DNA of 64,000 nt, taken from assembly GCF_004345705.1 (NCBI RefSeq), contig NZ_SLWV01000020.1:7026-71025 (forward strand), given 5' to 3'. The stretch comes from Marinisporobacter balticus. GTDB lineage: Bacteria > Bacillota > Clostridia > Peptostreptococcales > Thermotaleaceae. A model generated the notes under the pieces. It ran no database searches, was not told the DNA's origin, and saw only the letters and a program-made list of their open reading frames with translations. The translations under genes and the position numbers were made by a program. Shown piece by piece: positions 1 to 8,849 of this stretch (its first letter is position 1; every line of letters begins with the position of its first letter).

Positions 1-1
1 A

Positions 2-544
2 GGAAGAACCAAATTTTTAACAAAGTCTATTATGGAGTTATCTCGTGAAGCATTAAATGAAAATATACATGAGATTGTAGAAGCGTCGACGAATCTTTCA
101 AGACAAAAAATAGGTGCACTAATCATCATAGAACGAGAAACAGGAATAGGAGATGTTATTGAAACGGGAACTACGATTCAAGGAAATATTTCTTCTAGAC
201 TTCTTATAAATATTTTTATTCCAAACACCCCGCTTCATGATGGTGCGGTAGTTATAAGAAAGGATAAAATAATGGCTGCTGGTTGTGTCCTACCCCTTAC
301 ACAAAATCCTAATCTTAGCAAGGAGTTAGGAACACGACATAGAGCAGGAATTGGAATGACTGAAAAATGTGATGCCATTGCCATTATGGTTTCAGAAGAA
401 ACTGGCGCCATATCTATTGCTATGGATGGAAAATTATCAAGATATTTAGATGCAAAGACATTAATGTCTGTATTAAAAAATGCCTATCAAAATGAACAGC
501 AGAAGCCTTTATTGCGATGGAAATGGAGGCAAAAAGATGAATAA
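2..544 (+). CDS. cdaA: Diadenylate cyclase CdaA, 3' part only
   Basis: Membrane-associated diadenylate cyclase that makes c-di-AMP from two ATP. The window begins inside the gene: the frame is open from base 2, and the ATG at 32 is an internal methionine with no ribosome binding site. The N-terminal membrane helices are therefore outside the window. The visible 180 residues are the DAC (DisA_N) catalytic domain, with the LHDGA nucleotide-binding motif and the GTRHRAG motif, both diagnostic for the family. The sequence resembles the C-terminal part of Bacillus CdaA throughout. The gene overlaps cdaR by 8 bp, so the two are translationally coupled, matching the conserved cdaA-cdaR-glmM arrangement of Firmicutes. 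Identification is firm; only the 5' end is unknown. Confidence 0.95.
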   Translation, partial: GRTKFLTKSIMELSREALNENIHEIVEASTNLSRQKIGALIIIERETGIGDVIETGTTIQGNISSRLLINIFIPNTPLHDGAVVIRKDKIMAAGCVLPLTQNPNLSKELGTRHRAGIGMTEKCDAIAIMVSEETGAISIAMDGKLSRYLDAKTLMSVLKNAYQNEQQKPLLRWKWRQKDE

Positions 545-1853
545 TATTTGGAAAAAAATTAAATTTAATATAGGAAATACTAGGTTTTTTAGTAACAATA
601 CTATGCCTAAAATTCTGTCAATTGTTTTTGCAATCATTATGTGGCTATATGTTATGGGTGAAGTAAATCCTCAAAGTATGATAGAACTTACAAATGTAGA
701 AGTGCAACTGTTAAATGTAGAAGAATTAAAGGAATCTGGATTGGTAATCATGGGTCAAAAAGATTTCTCAGTGAATGTAAAAATAAGTGGTAGACGAAAT
801 GATATATATAAGATGCGTGCGCAGGATTTAATAGCAAGAGCAGATATAAGAGGGTTTGATAAAGGTGTCAATAGTGTACCTGTTGAGATCAGTACATCTC
901 ATAATGTAAGTATATCAGAGATCTTTCCAAGCCAAATAAAGATTACATTAGATGAGATTGTACAACAGCAAAAGCCAGTGATGGCACAGCACATTGGAAT
1001 AGCTTCGGAAGGATTTGAACCTAGTGAAGCGACCATATCTCCAACAAAAGTCATTGTAGAAGGGCCGGAAAGCTTAGTAAATAAGGTGACAATGGTTTTA
1101 GTGGATGTAAACATAAAGGACCGACAGGACGATGTAATAGAAAAATTGCCGCTTAAGGCTGTTAATAGTGAAGGAAAAAAAGTAAATGGCGTAGAAGTAA
1201 AGAATAAGTATGTGGAGATTGTGTTACCGATATTAAGAATAAAAGACGTACCCATATCTATAGCTTATGAGGGTGCTGTAAAAGAAGGCTACGAGATTAC
1301 TAATATTACCTTAAGTCAGGAAACTGTAAAGATAAAAGGAAGAAAAGAAATTGTAGAAAGCATCAAACAAATTAATGCAAAACCGATTAATTTAGAGGGA
1401 GTAGAAAAAAATGTTCGAAAAGATATTTATTTAGTTTTACCCAAGGGCATAGAAACACCCTATCTAGATAAAACCCCCAGTACTTCTATCATGGTAGAAC
1501 CTATAAAAAGCAAGGATTTTAATTTTAAAAGTGAAGAAGTGAATATAAAAAATGTAAAACAAGAATATATAGCAGATTTGAGCCAATTCCCACAGAATAT
1601 AAAGGTCAGTGTAATGGCTAAAGAAAGTATGCTTGATAAAATTAATAAAGAGGACATAGAACTTTTTATCGATGCAAATGATTTGTCAGAAGGGCTATAT
1701 TATATTCAAATTTCACATAATATATCTCAGAAAGTTGAGAATATAACGATATTCCCTAAACAAGTGGATTTAATTATGAAAAAACAAGAAGAAATACAGC
1801 CAACAGATAAGAAAGCTAATGCGGAAGTGAATACAGAAGTATTAGAAGAATAA
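537..1853 (+). CDS. cdaR: CdaR, YbbR-domain regulator of CdaA
   Basis: YbbR-repeat protein that binds and modulates CdaA at the membrane. The start is the ATG at 537, preceded by GGAGG at 526-530 and overlapping the cdaA stop; a longer frame upstream is only overlap. The 438 residues begin with a short basic segment, then one transmembrane helix (about residues 25-40, ILSIVFAIIMWLYV), followed by an extracellular part built of repeated beta-rich YbbR domains containing VxVxGR-type turns. The C-terminus ends in a Glu-rich tail. Its partner cdaA lies directly upstream, but glmM, the usual third gene, is displaced about 10 kb downstream by an energy-metabolism island. Confidence 0.92.
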   Translation: MNNIWKKIKFNIGNTRFFSNNTMPKILSIVFAIIMWLYVMGEVNPQSMIELTNVEVQLLNVEELKESGLVIMGQKDFSVNVKISGRRNDIYKMRAQDLIARADIRGFDKGVNSVPVEISTSHNVSISEIFPSQIKITLDEIVQQQKPVMAQHIGIASEGFEPSEATISPTKVIVEGPESLVNKVTMVLVDVNIKDRQDDVIEKLPLKAVNSEGKKVNGVEVKNKYVEIVLPILRIKDVPISIAYEGAVKEGYEITNITLSQETVKIKGRKEIVESIKQINAKPINLEGVEKNVRKDIYLVLPKGIETPYLDKTPSTSIMVEPIKSKDFNFKSEEVNIKNVKQEYIADLSQFPQNIKVSVMAKESMLDKINKEDIELFIDANDLSEGLYYIQISHNISQKVENITIFPKQVDLIMKKQEEIQPTDKKANAEVNTEVLEE

Positions 1854-1860
1854 ATAATAA

Positions 1861-1894
1861 AAATAGCCTGGATATAATATATCCAGGCTATTTT
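1861..1894 (+). terminator. Rho-independent terminator after cdaR
   Basis: A near-perfect hairpin with arms AATAGCCTGGATAT and ATATCCAGGCTATT and a 3-nt loop is followed by TTTTA. It lies 8 bp after the cdaR stop and separates the cdaA-cdaR transcript from the next gene. Confidence 0.9.
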
Positions 1895-1942
1895 AAGGGA
1901 TAAAGAAAAGAATAAAAAACATTTTTAAAGGGAGAATGTGGG

Positions 1943-3661
1943 ATGAAAAGAGAATTAGAAGTTATATTAGATTCTACGCATGATGCAATGATTGCAGTAG
2001 ATGAAAAAGGAATTATCACTTTATTTAACAAAGCTGGAAAAAAGCTAACAAAACATGAAGGGGTAGAAGTTATAGGAAAATATATTACAGAAGTAATCGG
2101 TAATTCAAGACTTCCATATATTCTAAAGACCGGAAAATCAGAACTAAATCGTAAGCAGCCGTTAGGAGATATATCTATTGTTACGAATCGTATGCCTGTA
2201 AAGGATGAACGTGGAAAGGTTATTGGAGCTGTAGCTGTTTTTAGAGATATTACAGAGGTGAAAGAATTAGCAGAGGAAATTACCAATCTAAAAGAAATAC
2301 AAAGTATGCTACAAGCCATATTTCATTCAACAGAGGATGCCATATCTGTCGTAGATGAAAAGGGGATTGGGGTAATGGTCAACCCTGCCTATTCAAAATT
2401 ATCTGGACTTGTAGAAGAACAGATTATTGGAAAAATATGTACCGTTGATATTGCAGAGGGGGAAAGTATTCATCTGGAAGTTTTGAAAACAAAGAAACCT
2501 GTGAAAAATGCCCAATTAAAGGTAGGACCATCACGAAAGGAAGTGCTAGCAGATGCAGCACCTATGATTGTTGATGGGCAACTAAGAGGAAGCGTAGCAG
2601 TTTTGAAGGATTTAACAGAAATCAAAAGACTTACTTCTGAGCTAAACCAAGCAAAGCAAATCATACGAAAATTAGAAGCAAAATATACCTTTGACGATAT
2701 TATTGGAGAAGATGAACAACTACTATCCGCTATTGATCGAGCAAAAAAGACTGCAATTACACCTGCAACGGTGCTTCTTAGAGGAGAGAGTGGAACAGGA
2801 AAAGAGTTATTTGCACATGCGATCCATAATGAAAGCAAACGGAAATATAGACAATTTGTTCGTGTCAACTGTGCGGCCATTAGCGAAAATCTATTAGAAA
2901 GTGAATTGTTTGGATATGAAGAAGGCGCTTTTACAGGAGCGATAAAAGGCGGAAGAAAAGGTTTGTTCGAGCAGGCAAACGGTGGAACCATATTCCTTGA
3001 TGAAATTGGAGAAATTAGCTTAAGTACACAAGTAAAGCTTTTGAGAGTGTTGCAAGAAAAGGAAGTTGTTAGAGTTGGCGCAAGTATAGCAATCAATATA
3101 GATGTAAGAGTCATTGCTGCTACGAATTTAGATTTAGAAAGAGCCATAAAGGAGGGTAGATTTCGGGAAGACTTATATTATAGGTTAAATGTAATTCCGA
3201 TTATCATACCGCCCATTCGACATCATAAAAAAGATATTCCTTTATTGGCAAAACATTTTATTAAAAAGTACAATCAAGAATATGGGAGATTTGTTCAAGA
3301 CCTATCTCCTAATGCAATAAAGACATTGATCCATTTAGATTGGGCAGGAAATATAAGAGAATTAGAAAATTTTATTGGACGTGCCATGATTAATATGAAA
3401 TTCAATGAAATGATTATAAGATCTCAGCATTTGCCTACAACTAAAGGAGAAATTAAAAAGGAATTTATGCAGCATATATCCTTTGATGAACGTAAAGAAA
3501 TAATCAATAAAACATTAGAAGATGTAATAAACGACCATGAAAAAAGATATATTTTAGAAGTCTTAGAAGTTTATCATGATAATAAAACAGAAACAGCAAA
3601 ACATCTAGGAATATCTATAAGAAGTCTATACTATAAACTGAAGAAATATAATATAGAATAA
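1943..3661 (+). CDS. Sigma-54-dependent activator, PAS-PAS-AAA+-Fis (BkdR-like)
   Basis: Bacterial enhancer-binding protein that opens sigma-54 promoters. The 572 residues contain two PAS domains (about 1-110 and 115-230), a coiled linker, the AAA+ domain with Walker A GESGTGKE at 281-288, an intact GAFTGA sigma-54 contact loop at 328-333 and Walker B GGTIFLDEIGE, and a C-terminal Fis-type helix-turn-helix (TAKHLGISIRSLYYKLKKY). The start ATG at 1943 follows GGGAG. It sits immediately upstream of a -24/-12 promoter and the ptb-buk-oxidoreductase operon, the same relation as BkdR to the bkd operon of Bacillus, so it is the likely activator. The PAS ligand is unknown. Confidence 0.9.
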   Translation: MKRELEVILDSTHDAMIAVDEKGIITLFNKAGKKLTKHEGVEVIGKYITEVIGNSRLPYILKTGKSELNRKQPLGDISIVTNRMPVKDERGKVIGAVAVFRDITEVKELAEEITNLKEIQSMLQAIFHSTEDAISVVDEKGIGVMVNPAYSKLSGLVEEQIIGKICTVDIAEGESIHLEVLKTKKPVKNAQLKVGPSRKEVLADAAPMIVDGQLRGSVAVLKDLTEIKRLTSELNQAKQIIRKLEAKYTFDDIIGEDEQLLSAIDRAKKTAITPATVLLRGESGTGKELFAHAIHNESKRKYRQFVRVNCAAISENLLESELFGYEEGAFTGAIKGGRKGLFEQANGGTIFLDEIGEISLSTQVKLLRVLQEKEVVRVGASIAINIDVRVIAATNLDLERAIKEGRFREDLYYRLNVIPIIIPPIRHHKKDIPLLAKHFIKKYNQEYGRFVQDLSPNAIKTLIHLDWAGNIRELENFIGRAMINMKFNEMIIRSQHLPTTKGEIKKEFMQHISFDERKEIINKTLEDVINDHEKRYILEVLEVYHDNKTETAKHLGISIRSLYYKLKKYNIE

Positions 3662-3696
3662 GGAATGATGAAAAATAAAATAGAATCGATGATTCA

Positions 3697-3751
3697 TGCA
3701 AAAATTTGCACAAAATATAAAAATGCAAATTATTGCATGAATTTTTTTGCA
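3697..3751 (+). promoter_or_regulatory. Candidate upstream activator sites for the sigma-54 regulator
   Basis: Two near-palindromes, TGCAAAAATTTGCA (3697-3710) and TGCAAATTATTGCA (3724-3737), start 27 bp apart; a further TGCA half-site ends at 3751. They lie about 150-205 bp upstream of the -24/-12 promoter, the normal range for enhancer sites. That the upstream regulator binds them is inferred. Confidence 0.6.
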
Positions 3752-3901
3752 TAGAATAATTGATAGTGTCTTTTCACAAAATAAATAAGGTGTAAAAAAA
3801 TTTGTAAAATATAAAAAAAACAATAATGAAACTTAGAAAAATCAAGTACTTACAACTATGTTTTGTTGCAAGATAAAAATACATAATAGAATGTAAGTAA
3901 G

Positions 3902-3917
3902 TGGCATATATCTTGCA
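3902..3917 (+). promoter_or_regulatory. Sigma-54 (-24/-12) promoter of the ptb operon
   Basis: TGGCATATATCTTGCA matches the consensus TGGCACGN4TTGCW, with exact GG-N10-GC spacing. It lies 120 bp upstream of ptb and downstream of a sigma-54 activator gene. The predicted start is about 12 nt past the GC. The rest of the 376-bp gap 3662-4037 holds only the repeated TGCA motifs and A/T-rich leader. Confidence 0.85.
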
Positions 3918-4037
3918 AAAGAAATGGTTGTATTGATTCATATGGTTAAAGATGAAATCATCGTCTCAAATAAAGGCGTAAATAGAGTGTTTTTAGGACA
4001 AGCAAAAGAAAAAAATACGAAGAAGAGGTGAAAATTT

Positions 4038-4949
4038 ATGATCAAAAATATGAAAGAAATACTGAAATTTGCAAAAGAAAGAGGACCAAAAACAATCGCG
4101 GTTGCTGTAGCAGAAGATTTAGATGTATTGCTAGCGGTAAGTAAAGCTCAAAAACTTAGGATTGCGGATGCAATTTTGGTTGGAGATCAAGATAAAATTG
4201 AGAAGATCGCAAAGACACATCATATCGATATTACTGCATGTGAAATGATACATGAAAAAGATATAAAGGAAGCTAGTAGGAAAGCAGTAGCACTTGTTTC
4301 AACTGGAAAAGCGTATATTGTTATGAAAGGATTAGTAGATACAGCTATTATTTTAAAAGCTGTACTCAATCAAGAGATTGGATTAAGAACAGGAAATGTA
4401 TTAAGCCATACAGCAGTTTTTGAAGTGCCAAATTACGATCGACTTATCTTTGTTACCGATGCAGCGATGAATATTGCCCCTGATCTAATGACAAAAAAAC
4501 AAATCATAGAAAATGCTGTAGAGGTTGCCTATGCACTAGATATAGATACACCTAAGGTAGCTGTAGTATGTGCAAAAGAAAAGGTAAATCCTAAAATGCC
4601 ACCTACAGTAGATGCCCAAAAACTTGAAGATATGAATAAAGAAGGAGCAATAAAGGGGTGTATGGTAGGCGGTCCTTTTGCACTAGATAATGCTGTAAGT
4701 AAAAAAGCAGCGAAGCACAAAGGGATTGATCATCCTGTTGCAGGATGTGCGGATATCTTACTTGTACCAAATATAGAATCAGGAAATGTTTTATATAAAT
4801 CCATGGTATTTTTCTCGGATACCAAAAACGCAGGGGTAATCGTTGGAGCGAAGGCACCGATCGTACTTACATCTCGTGCAGATAGTGATGAAACAAAATT
4901 AAATTCCATTGCACTAGCCGTTTTAATGGCTGCAAAGAAAAGTAACTAG
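4038..4949 (+). CDS. ptb: Phosphate butyryltransferase (branched-chain acyl specificity likely)
   Basis: Converts an acyl-CoA and phosphate to acyl-phosphate and CoA in the cytoplasm. The 303-residue protein has the phosphate acetyl/butyryltransferase fold from end to end, with the family segments KGLVDTAIILKAVLN and a conserved C-terminal LVPNIESGNVLYKS. Length is normal for Ptb. GAAGAGG precedes the ATG. It is the first gene of the operon driven by the sigma-54 promoter and is 23 bp from buk. Because the operon carries a ferredoxin-dependent 2-oxoacid oxidoreductase, the substrate is more likely isobutyryl- or isovaleryl-CoA, or a similar acyl-CoA, than butyryl-CoA from crotonate; that choice is inferred from context. 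Confidence 0.92.
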   Translation: MIKNMKEILKFAKERGPKTIAVAVAEDLDVLLAVSKAQKLRIADAILVGDQDKIEKIAKTHHIDITACEMIHEKDIKEASRKAVALVSTGKAYIVMKGLVDTAIILKAVLNQEIGLRTGNVLSHTAVFEVPNYDRLIFVTDAAMNIAPDLMTKKQIIENAVEVAYALDIDTPKVAVVCAKEKVNPKMPPTVDAQKLEDMNKEGAIKGCMVGGPFALDNAVSKKAAKHKGIDHPVAGCADILLVPNIESGNVLYKSMVFFSDTKNAGVIVGAKAPIVLTSRADSDETKLNSIALAVLMAAKKSN

Positions 4950-4972
4950 AACTGAAAGAGAGGATTAAAATC

Positions 4973-6049
4973 ATGAAAAAAGTATTTAGAATGCTTGCAA
5001 TCAATCCAGGATCAACATCTACAAAGATCGCTGTATTTGATGATGAAAAATCAGTACTTGAAACAACTTTAAGACATAGTACAGAAGAAATAAATAAATA
5101 TGAAAAAATTTATGATCAATATGCATTTAGGAAACAGGTAATATTAGATACGTTAAATGAAAATGGGATCAATATTACAAAAATAAATGCGGTTGTAGGA
5201 AGAGGCGGATTACTTAAACCTATAGAGGGAGGTACCTATAAGGTATCTGAAAAAATGATGAAGGATTTAGAGGTAGGGGTTTTAGGAGAACATGCTTCTA
5301 ATCTAGGCGGTATTATCGCGAATGAAATTGCAAAACAATTAGATGTGGATGCTTTTATTGTAGATCCAGTAGTTGTAGATGAAATGGATGATTTAGCCAG
5401 AATTTCAGGAATGCCTGAAATAGATAGAAAGAGTATATTTCATGCATTAAATCAAAAGGCTGTTGCGAGATGCGCAGCAACAGAAATCGGGAAAAAATAT
5501 GAAGACGGAAATTTCATCGTAGCACACATGGGTGGAGGCGTCTCAGTAGGTGCACATAAATGTGGCAGAGTAATAGATGTCAATAATGCACTAGATGGAG
5601 AAGGACCATTCTCACCAGAACGTGCTGGAGGACTTCCAGTAGGGGATATGGCAAAACTATGTTTTTCAGGAAAGTATACAATCGATGAAATCAAGAAAAA
5701 ACTAAAAGGAAAAGGTGGACTTGTGGCTTACCTTGGCACCAATGATGGTAGAGAAGTAGGAAAAATGATAGAAGATGGAGATGAAAAAGCCGCCCTTGTA
5801 TATAAAGCAATGGCCTATCAAGTAGCAAAAGAGATTGGAAGCTGTGCAGCAGTACTAAAGGGAAAAGTAGATGCGATTATCCTAACCGGCGGGATTGCTT
5901 ATGACAAAGAATTTGTAAAATGGATTACGAAACATATAGAATTTATCGGAAAAGTCATGGTTTATCCAGGAGAAGAAGAGATGGTTGCATTGGCACAAGG
6001 CGGATTAAGAGTGCTAAGAGGCGAAGAACAACCAAAAGAATATCTATAG
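4973..6049 (+). CDS. buk: Butyrate kinase (branched-chain fatty acid kinase)
   Basis: Acetokinase-family enzyme that transfers phosphate from acyl-phosphate to ADP, the ATP-yielding last step of the pathway. Of its 358 residues the N-terminal AINPGSTSTKIAVF is the phosphate-binding loop, AHMGGGVSVGAH the second nucleotide-binding motif, and ILTGGIAYDKEFV the adenosine motif of the ASKHA fold. The start at 4973 has GAGAGG upstream. It follows ptb closely, and the next gene begins at or just after its stop. Family assignment is firm. Substrate (butyrate, isobutyrate or isovalerate) cannot be decided from sequence. Confidence 0.93.
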   Translation: MKKVFRMLAINPGSTSTKIAVFDDEKSVLETTLRHSTEEINKYEKIYDQYAFRKQVILDTLNENGINITKINAVVGRGGLLKPIEGGTYKVSEKMMKDLEVGVLGEHASNLGGIIANEIAKQLDVDAFIVDPVVVDEMDDLARISGMPEIDRKSIFHALNQKAVARCAATEIGKKYEDGNFIVAHMGGGVSVGAHKCGRVIDVNNALDGEGPFSPERAGGLPVGDMAKLCFSGKYTIDEIKKKLKGKGGLVAYLGTNDGREVGKMIEDGDEKAALVYKAMAYQVAKEIGSCAAVLKGKVDAIILTGGIAYDKEFVKWITKHIEFIGKVMVYPGEEEMVALAQGGLRVLRGEEQPKEYL

Positions 6050-6058
6050 GTGATGGAT

Positions 6059-6733
6059 ATGTTAAATGATAAAAGAATCCGTGTAATCATTGGGCATTAT
6101 GGAAGTGGGAAAACAGAATTTGCGATAAATTATGCAATGAAACTTACTAAGATGGGAAAAAAAGTAGCATTAGCAGATCTTGATATTGTGAATCCTTATT
6201 TTCGAAGTAGAGAAAAACAAGAAATGCTTGAAAGCTTAGGAATCACTGTTATTAGTAGTCAGATAAAGAATTCATTAGGCTCTGATTTACCAGCAGTTGC
6301 TTCTTCTATATTGATGCCATTGCAAGACAAATCTTTTGAAGTGATATTGGATGTAGGAGGAGATGCGATCGGGGCGAGAACTTTAGGAAGATACCATACT
6401 TATTTTAAAAAAGATGATTATGATATGTTTGCTGTAATCAATGCCAATCGACCACAAACATCAGAGATCAATGGGGCAATGAATCACGTAAGAACCATTG
6501 AAGCAGTTGCAAGAGCAAAAGTTACAGGACTTATAAATAATACCCATCTCTTACGAGAAACAACTATAGAAGATGTATTAAGAGGACAAAATCTAGTGAA
6601 AGAAGTTTCAAGAGAATCCAATATTCCAATTAAATATATAAGCACATTAGAAGAGATTGCAAGAGGTCTTCCAGAAAAAATGGAAGGAACAATTTTTCCA
6701 ATTAAGATGTATATGCGAAAAGATTGGATGTAA
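6059..6733 (+). CDS. P-loop ATPase, CobQ/MinD-like, in the ptb-buk operon
   Basis: Predicted nucleotide-binding protein of 224 residues. It starts with a P-loop GHYGSGKTE, a MinD/ParA-like LADLDIVNPYFRSREK segment and LDVGGDAIGARTLGRY. The chosen ATG at 6059 has AGGTG at proper distance; in-frame GTG 6050 and ATG 6053 touch the buk stop and lack spacing. Similar ATPases accompany 2-oxoacid:ferredoxin oxidoreductase operons in anaerobes, so a role in assembling or regulating that complex is possible, but no specific function is established from this sequence. It is co-directional, with only a 64-bp gap to the ferredoxin subunit. Confidence 0.8.
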   Translation: MLNDKRIRVIIGHYGSGKTEFAINYAMKLTKMGKKVALADLDIVNPYFRSREKQEMLESLGITVISSQIKNSLGSDLPAVASSILMPLQDKSFEVILDVGGDAIGARTLGRYHTYFKKDDYDMFAVINANRPQTSEINGAMNHVRTIEAVARAKVTGLINNTHLLRETTIEDVLRGQNLVKEVSRESNIPIKYISTLEEIARGLPEKMEGTIFPIKMYMRKDWM

Positions 6734-6797
6734 AGTGAAAGGTCTATACGAAATCATAGATGAAAGGATTTCGATAGTATATTTGGGAGGTGAAATT

Positions 6798-7028
6798 ATG
6801 GCAAAAGCAAAGGGTAAGGTTGCATTTAAAGAAGATCTATGTAAAGGATGTGAACTTTGTACAACGGTTTGTCCTGTAAAGATTGTAAAAATGGATAGAA
6901 CAAGAATCAACATCAAAGGATATCATCCTGCAACTGTAGATGAAATGAATAAATGTATTGGATGTGGAAATTGTGCAACAATGTGTCCAGATTTAGTAAT
7001 TACTGTTGAGCGAGAAATGGAGAAATAA
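6798..7028 (+). CDS. 2-oxoacid:ferredoxin oxidoreductase, delta (2[4Fe-4S]) subunit
   Basis: A 76-residue ferredoxin-like subunit that passes electrons from the thiamine site to free ferredoxin. It has two four-cysteine sets, CKGCELCTTVCP and CIGCGNCATMCP, each binding a [4Fe-4S] cluster, separated by about 30 residues. The start is the ATG at 6798, preceded by GGGAGGTG; the long frame upstream overlapping the P-loop gene is spurious. Gene order delta-alpha-beta-gamma with 13, -1 and -1 bp spacing shows one complex. KorD and VorD have the same form. Confidence 0.9.
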   Translation: MAKAKGKVAFKEDLCKGCELCTTVCPVKIVKMDRTRINIKGYHPATVDEMNKCIGCGNCATMCPDLVITVEREMEK

Positions 7029-7041
7029 GGAGGGAAAATAA

Positions 7042-8103
7042 ATGGCTAAAATATTGATGAAGGGAAATGAAGCAATTGCTGCGGCTGCCATCAAAGGCGG
7101 ATGTAAGTATTTCTTCGGATATCCGATCACACCACAAAATGAATTACCTGAATATATGGCAAGAGAACTTCATAAAACTGGAGGATGCTTTGTTCAAGCA
7201 GAAAGTGAAGTGGCAGCAATCAATATGGTATATGGAGCAGCAGGTGCAGGTGCTAGAGTTATGACTTCCTCATCATCACCAGGAATTGCATTGAAACAAG
7301 AAGGGATTAGTTATATTGCAGGAGCAGAGTTACCTTGTGTTATTGTAAATATTTCTAGGGGTGGCCCTGGTCTTGGAGGCATTCAACCAGCGCAATCTGA
7401 TTATTTCCAAAATACTAGAGGCGGTGGAAATGGAGACTATCGTTTGTTAGTTTATGCACCAGCAACACTTCAAGAAGCGGTAGATTTAACAATGGAAGCT
7501 TTTGATGCAGCAGATTTTTATAGAAATCCAGTAGTAATATCAGCAGATGGTATGATCGGACAAATGATGGAACCGATTGAATTTAAAGAAGCTCCAAAAC
7601 GTGAACTTTTACCAAAGGATTGGGCTACAATTGGAACAAAAGGACAAAGAGAACCCAATATCATAAATTCTCTTGCATTAGATCCAGCAGAACTTGAAAA
7701 ACATAATATTCATTTAAAAGAAAAATACGATTTAATGGAAAAAAATGAAGTGCGTTATGAATTATACAATATGGAAAATGCAGAATTAGTGATTGTTGCA
7801 TATGGTACAACTTCAAGGATTGTAAAAAATGCAATTGCTGCTATGAAAGAAGAAGGGATTCATGTAGGATTAATTAGACCGATTACATTATGGCCTTTCC
7901 CAATGAAAGCATTTGATGCAATACCTGAAACTACAAAAGCGTTATTATCTGTTGAAATGAGTATGGGTCAAATGATTGATGATGTAAAGATTGCAAATGA
8001 AGGAAAATTACCCGTACATTTTTATGGTAGAAGTGGTGGGATGATCCCTACACCGGATGGGATTGTAGAAAGCGTAAAGAAAGTATTAGGAGGTGAGAAG
8101 TAA
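7042..8103 (+). CDS. 2-oxoacid:ferredoxin oxidoreductase, alpha subunit (Vor/Kor type)
   Basis: Alpha subunit, 353 residues, of a thiamine-diphosphate enzyme that oxidatively decarboxylates a 2-oxoacid to acyl-CoA while reducing ferredoxin. It opens with KGNEAIAAAAIKGGCKYFFGYPITPQNELPE, here broken by the conserved YPITP motif, and contains GGPGLGGIQPAQSDYF, typical of the Kor/Vor branch rather than pyruvate enzymes. Its last base overlaps the beta gene. Neighbouring ptb and buk suggest branched-chain 2-oxoacids (valine, leucine, isoleucine) as substrates, but a 2-oxoglutarate enzyme cannot be excluded from sequence alone. Confidence 0.9.
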   Translation: MAKILMKGNEAIAAAAIKGGCKYFFGYPITPQNELPEYMARELHKTGGCFVQAESEVAAINMVYGAAGAGARVMTSSSSPGIALKQEGISYIAGAELPCVIVNISRGGPGLGGIQPAQSDYFQNTRGGGNGDYRLLVYAPATLQEAVDLTMEAFDAADFYRNPVVISADGMIGQMMEPIEFKEAPKRELLPKDWATIGTKGQREPNIINSLALDPAELEKHNIHLKEKYDLMEKNEVRYELYNMENAELVIVAYGTTSRIVKNAIAAMKEEGIHVGLIRPITLWPFPMKAFDAIPETTKALLSVEMSMGQMIDDVKIANEGKLPVHFYGRSGGMIPTPDGIVESVKKVLGGEK

Positions 8104-8849
8104 TGAGCGTTGTATTTCAAAGAACAAATGGATTAACACAAAAATCTACCCATTATTGTCCTGGATGTACGCACGGAATTATTCATAGATTAGTGGGGGA
8201 AGTATTAGAAGAACTTGGTGTATTAGGAGAAGCAATAGGGATAGCACCCGTAGGATGTTCTGTTTTGGCATATGATTATTTTAATTGTGATATGCAAGAA
8301 GCTGCTCACGGACGTGCACCAGCTGTTGCAACAGGTGTGAAGAGAGTATATAAGGATAAAACAGTATTTACGTATCAGGGAGATGGAGATTTGGCATCGA
8401 TCGGTGCTGCTGAAATCGTTCATGCAGCACATAGAGGAGAAAAAATAACAACGATCTTTGTAAATAATGCGATTTATGGTATGACAGGTGGACAAATGGC
8501 ACCCACTACCTTAATTGGACAAAAGGCAACGACAGCGCCTTTTGGAAGAGATCAAGCACACTCAGGGATGCCGCTAAAAGTTTCTGAAATGCTTGCAACA
8601 ATTGATGGTGCAGTGTTTGTAGAAAGAGTGTCTGTAAATACACCTGCGAATATAAGAAAAGCAAAGAAAGCAATTAAGAAGGCTTTTGAAGTGCAAATAG
8701 AAGGAAAAGGATTTGGTATTGTTGAAGTTTTATCAACCTGTCCAACAAATTGGGGATTATCACCTATAGAAGCTTTAAAATGGTTAGAAGAAAACATGAT
8801 GCCATACTATCCACTAGGAAATTTCCGTACACCTGAGGAGGTGAAGTAA
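8103..8849 (+). CDS. 2-oxoacid:ferredoxin oxidoreductase, beta (TPP-binding) subunit
   Basis: Beta subunit of 248 residues carrying the thiamine diphosphate site. It has HYCPGCTHGIIHRL near the N-terminus, the GDGDLASIGAAEIVHAA segment (GDG...N type Mg-TPP motif) and NNAIYGMTGGQMAPTT, all characteristic of the KorB/VorB family. GAGGTGAG precedes the start and the reading frame overlaps the alpha gene by one base and the gamma gene by one base, giving translational coupling. No truncation is seen. Confidence 0.92.
   Translation: MSVVFQRTNGLTQKSTHYCPGCTHGIIHRLVGEVLEELGVLGEAIGIAPVGCSVLAYDYFNCDMQEAAHGRAPAVATGVKRVYKDKTVFTYQGDGDLASIGAAEIVHAAHRGEKITTIFVNNAIYGMTGGQMAPTTLIGQKATTAPFGRDQAHSGMPLKVSEMLATIDGAVFVERVSVNTPANIRKAKKAIKKAFEVQIEGKGFGIVEVLSTCPTNWGLSPIEALKWLEENMMPYYPLGNFRTPEEVK

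Noticed and set aside
899..1255. Reverse-strand frame of 118 codons inside cdaR
   Set aside because: Antisense to a clear YbbR gene, low complexity in Ser/Thr/Ile, no ribosome site.
2470..3147. Reverse-strand frame of 225 codons in the sigma-54 activator
   Set aside because: Antisense of a conserved AAA+ domain; composition is that of a complementary shadow.
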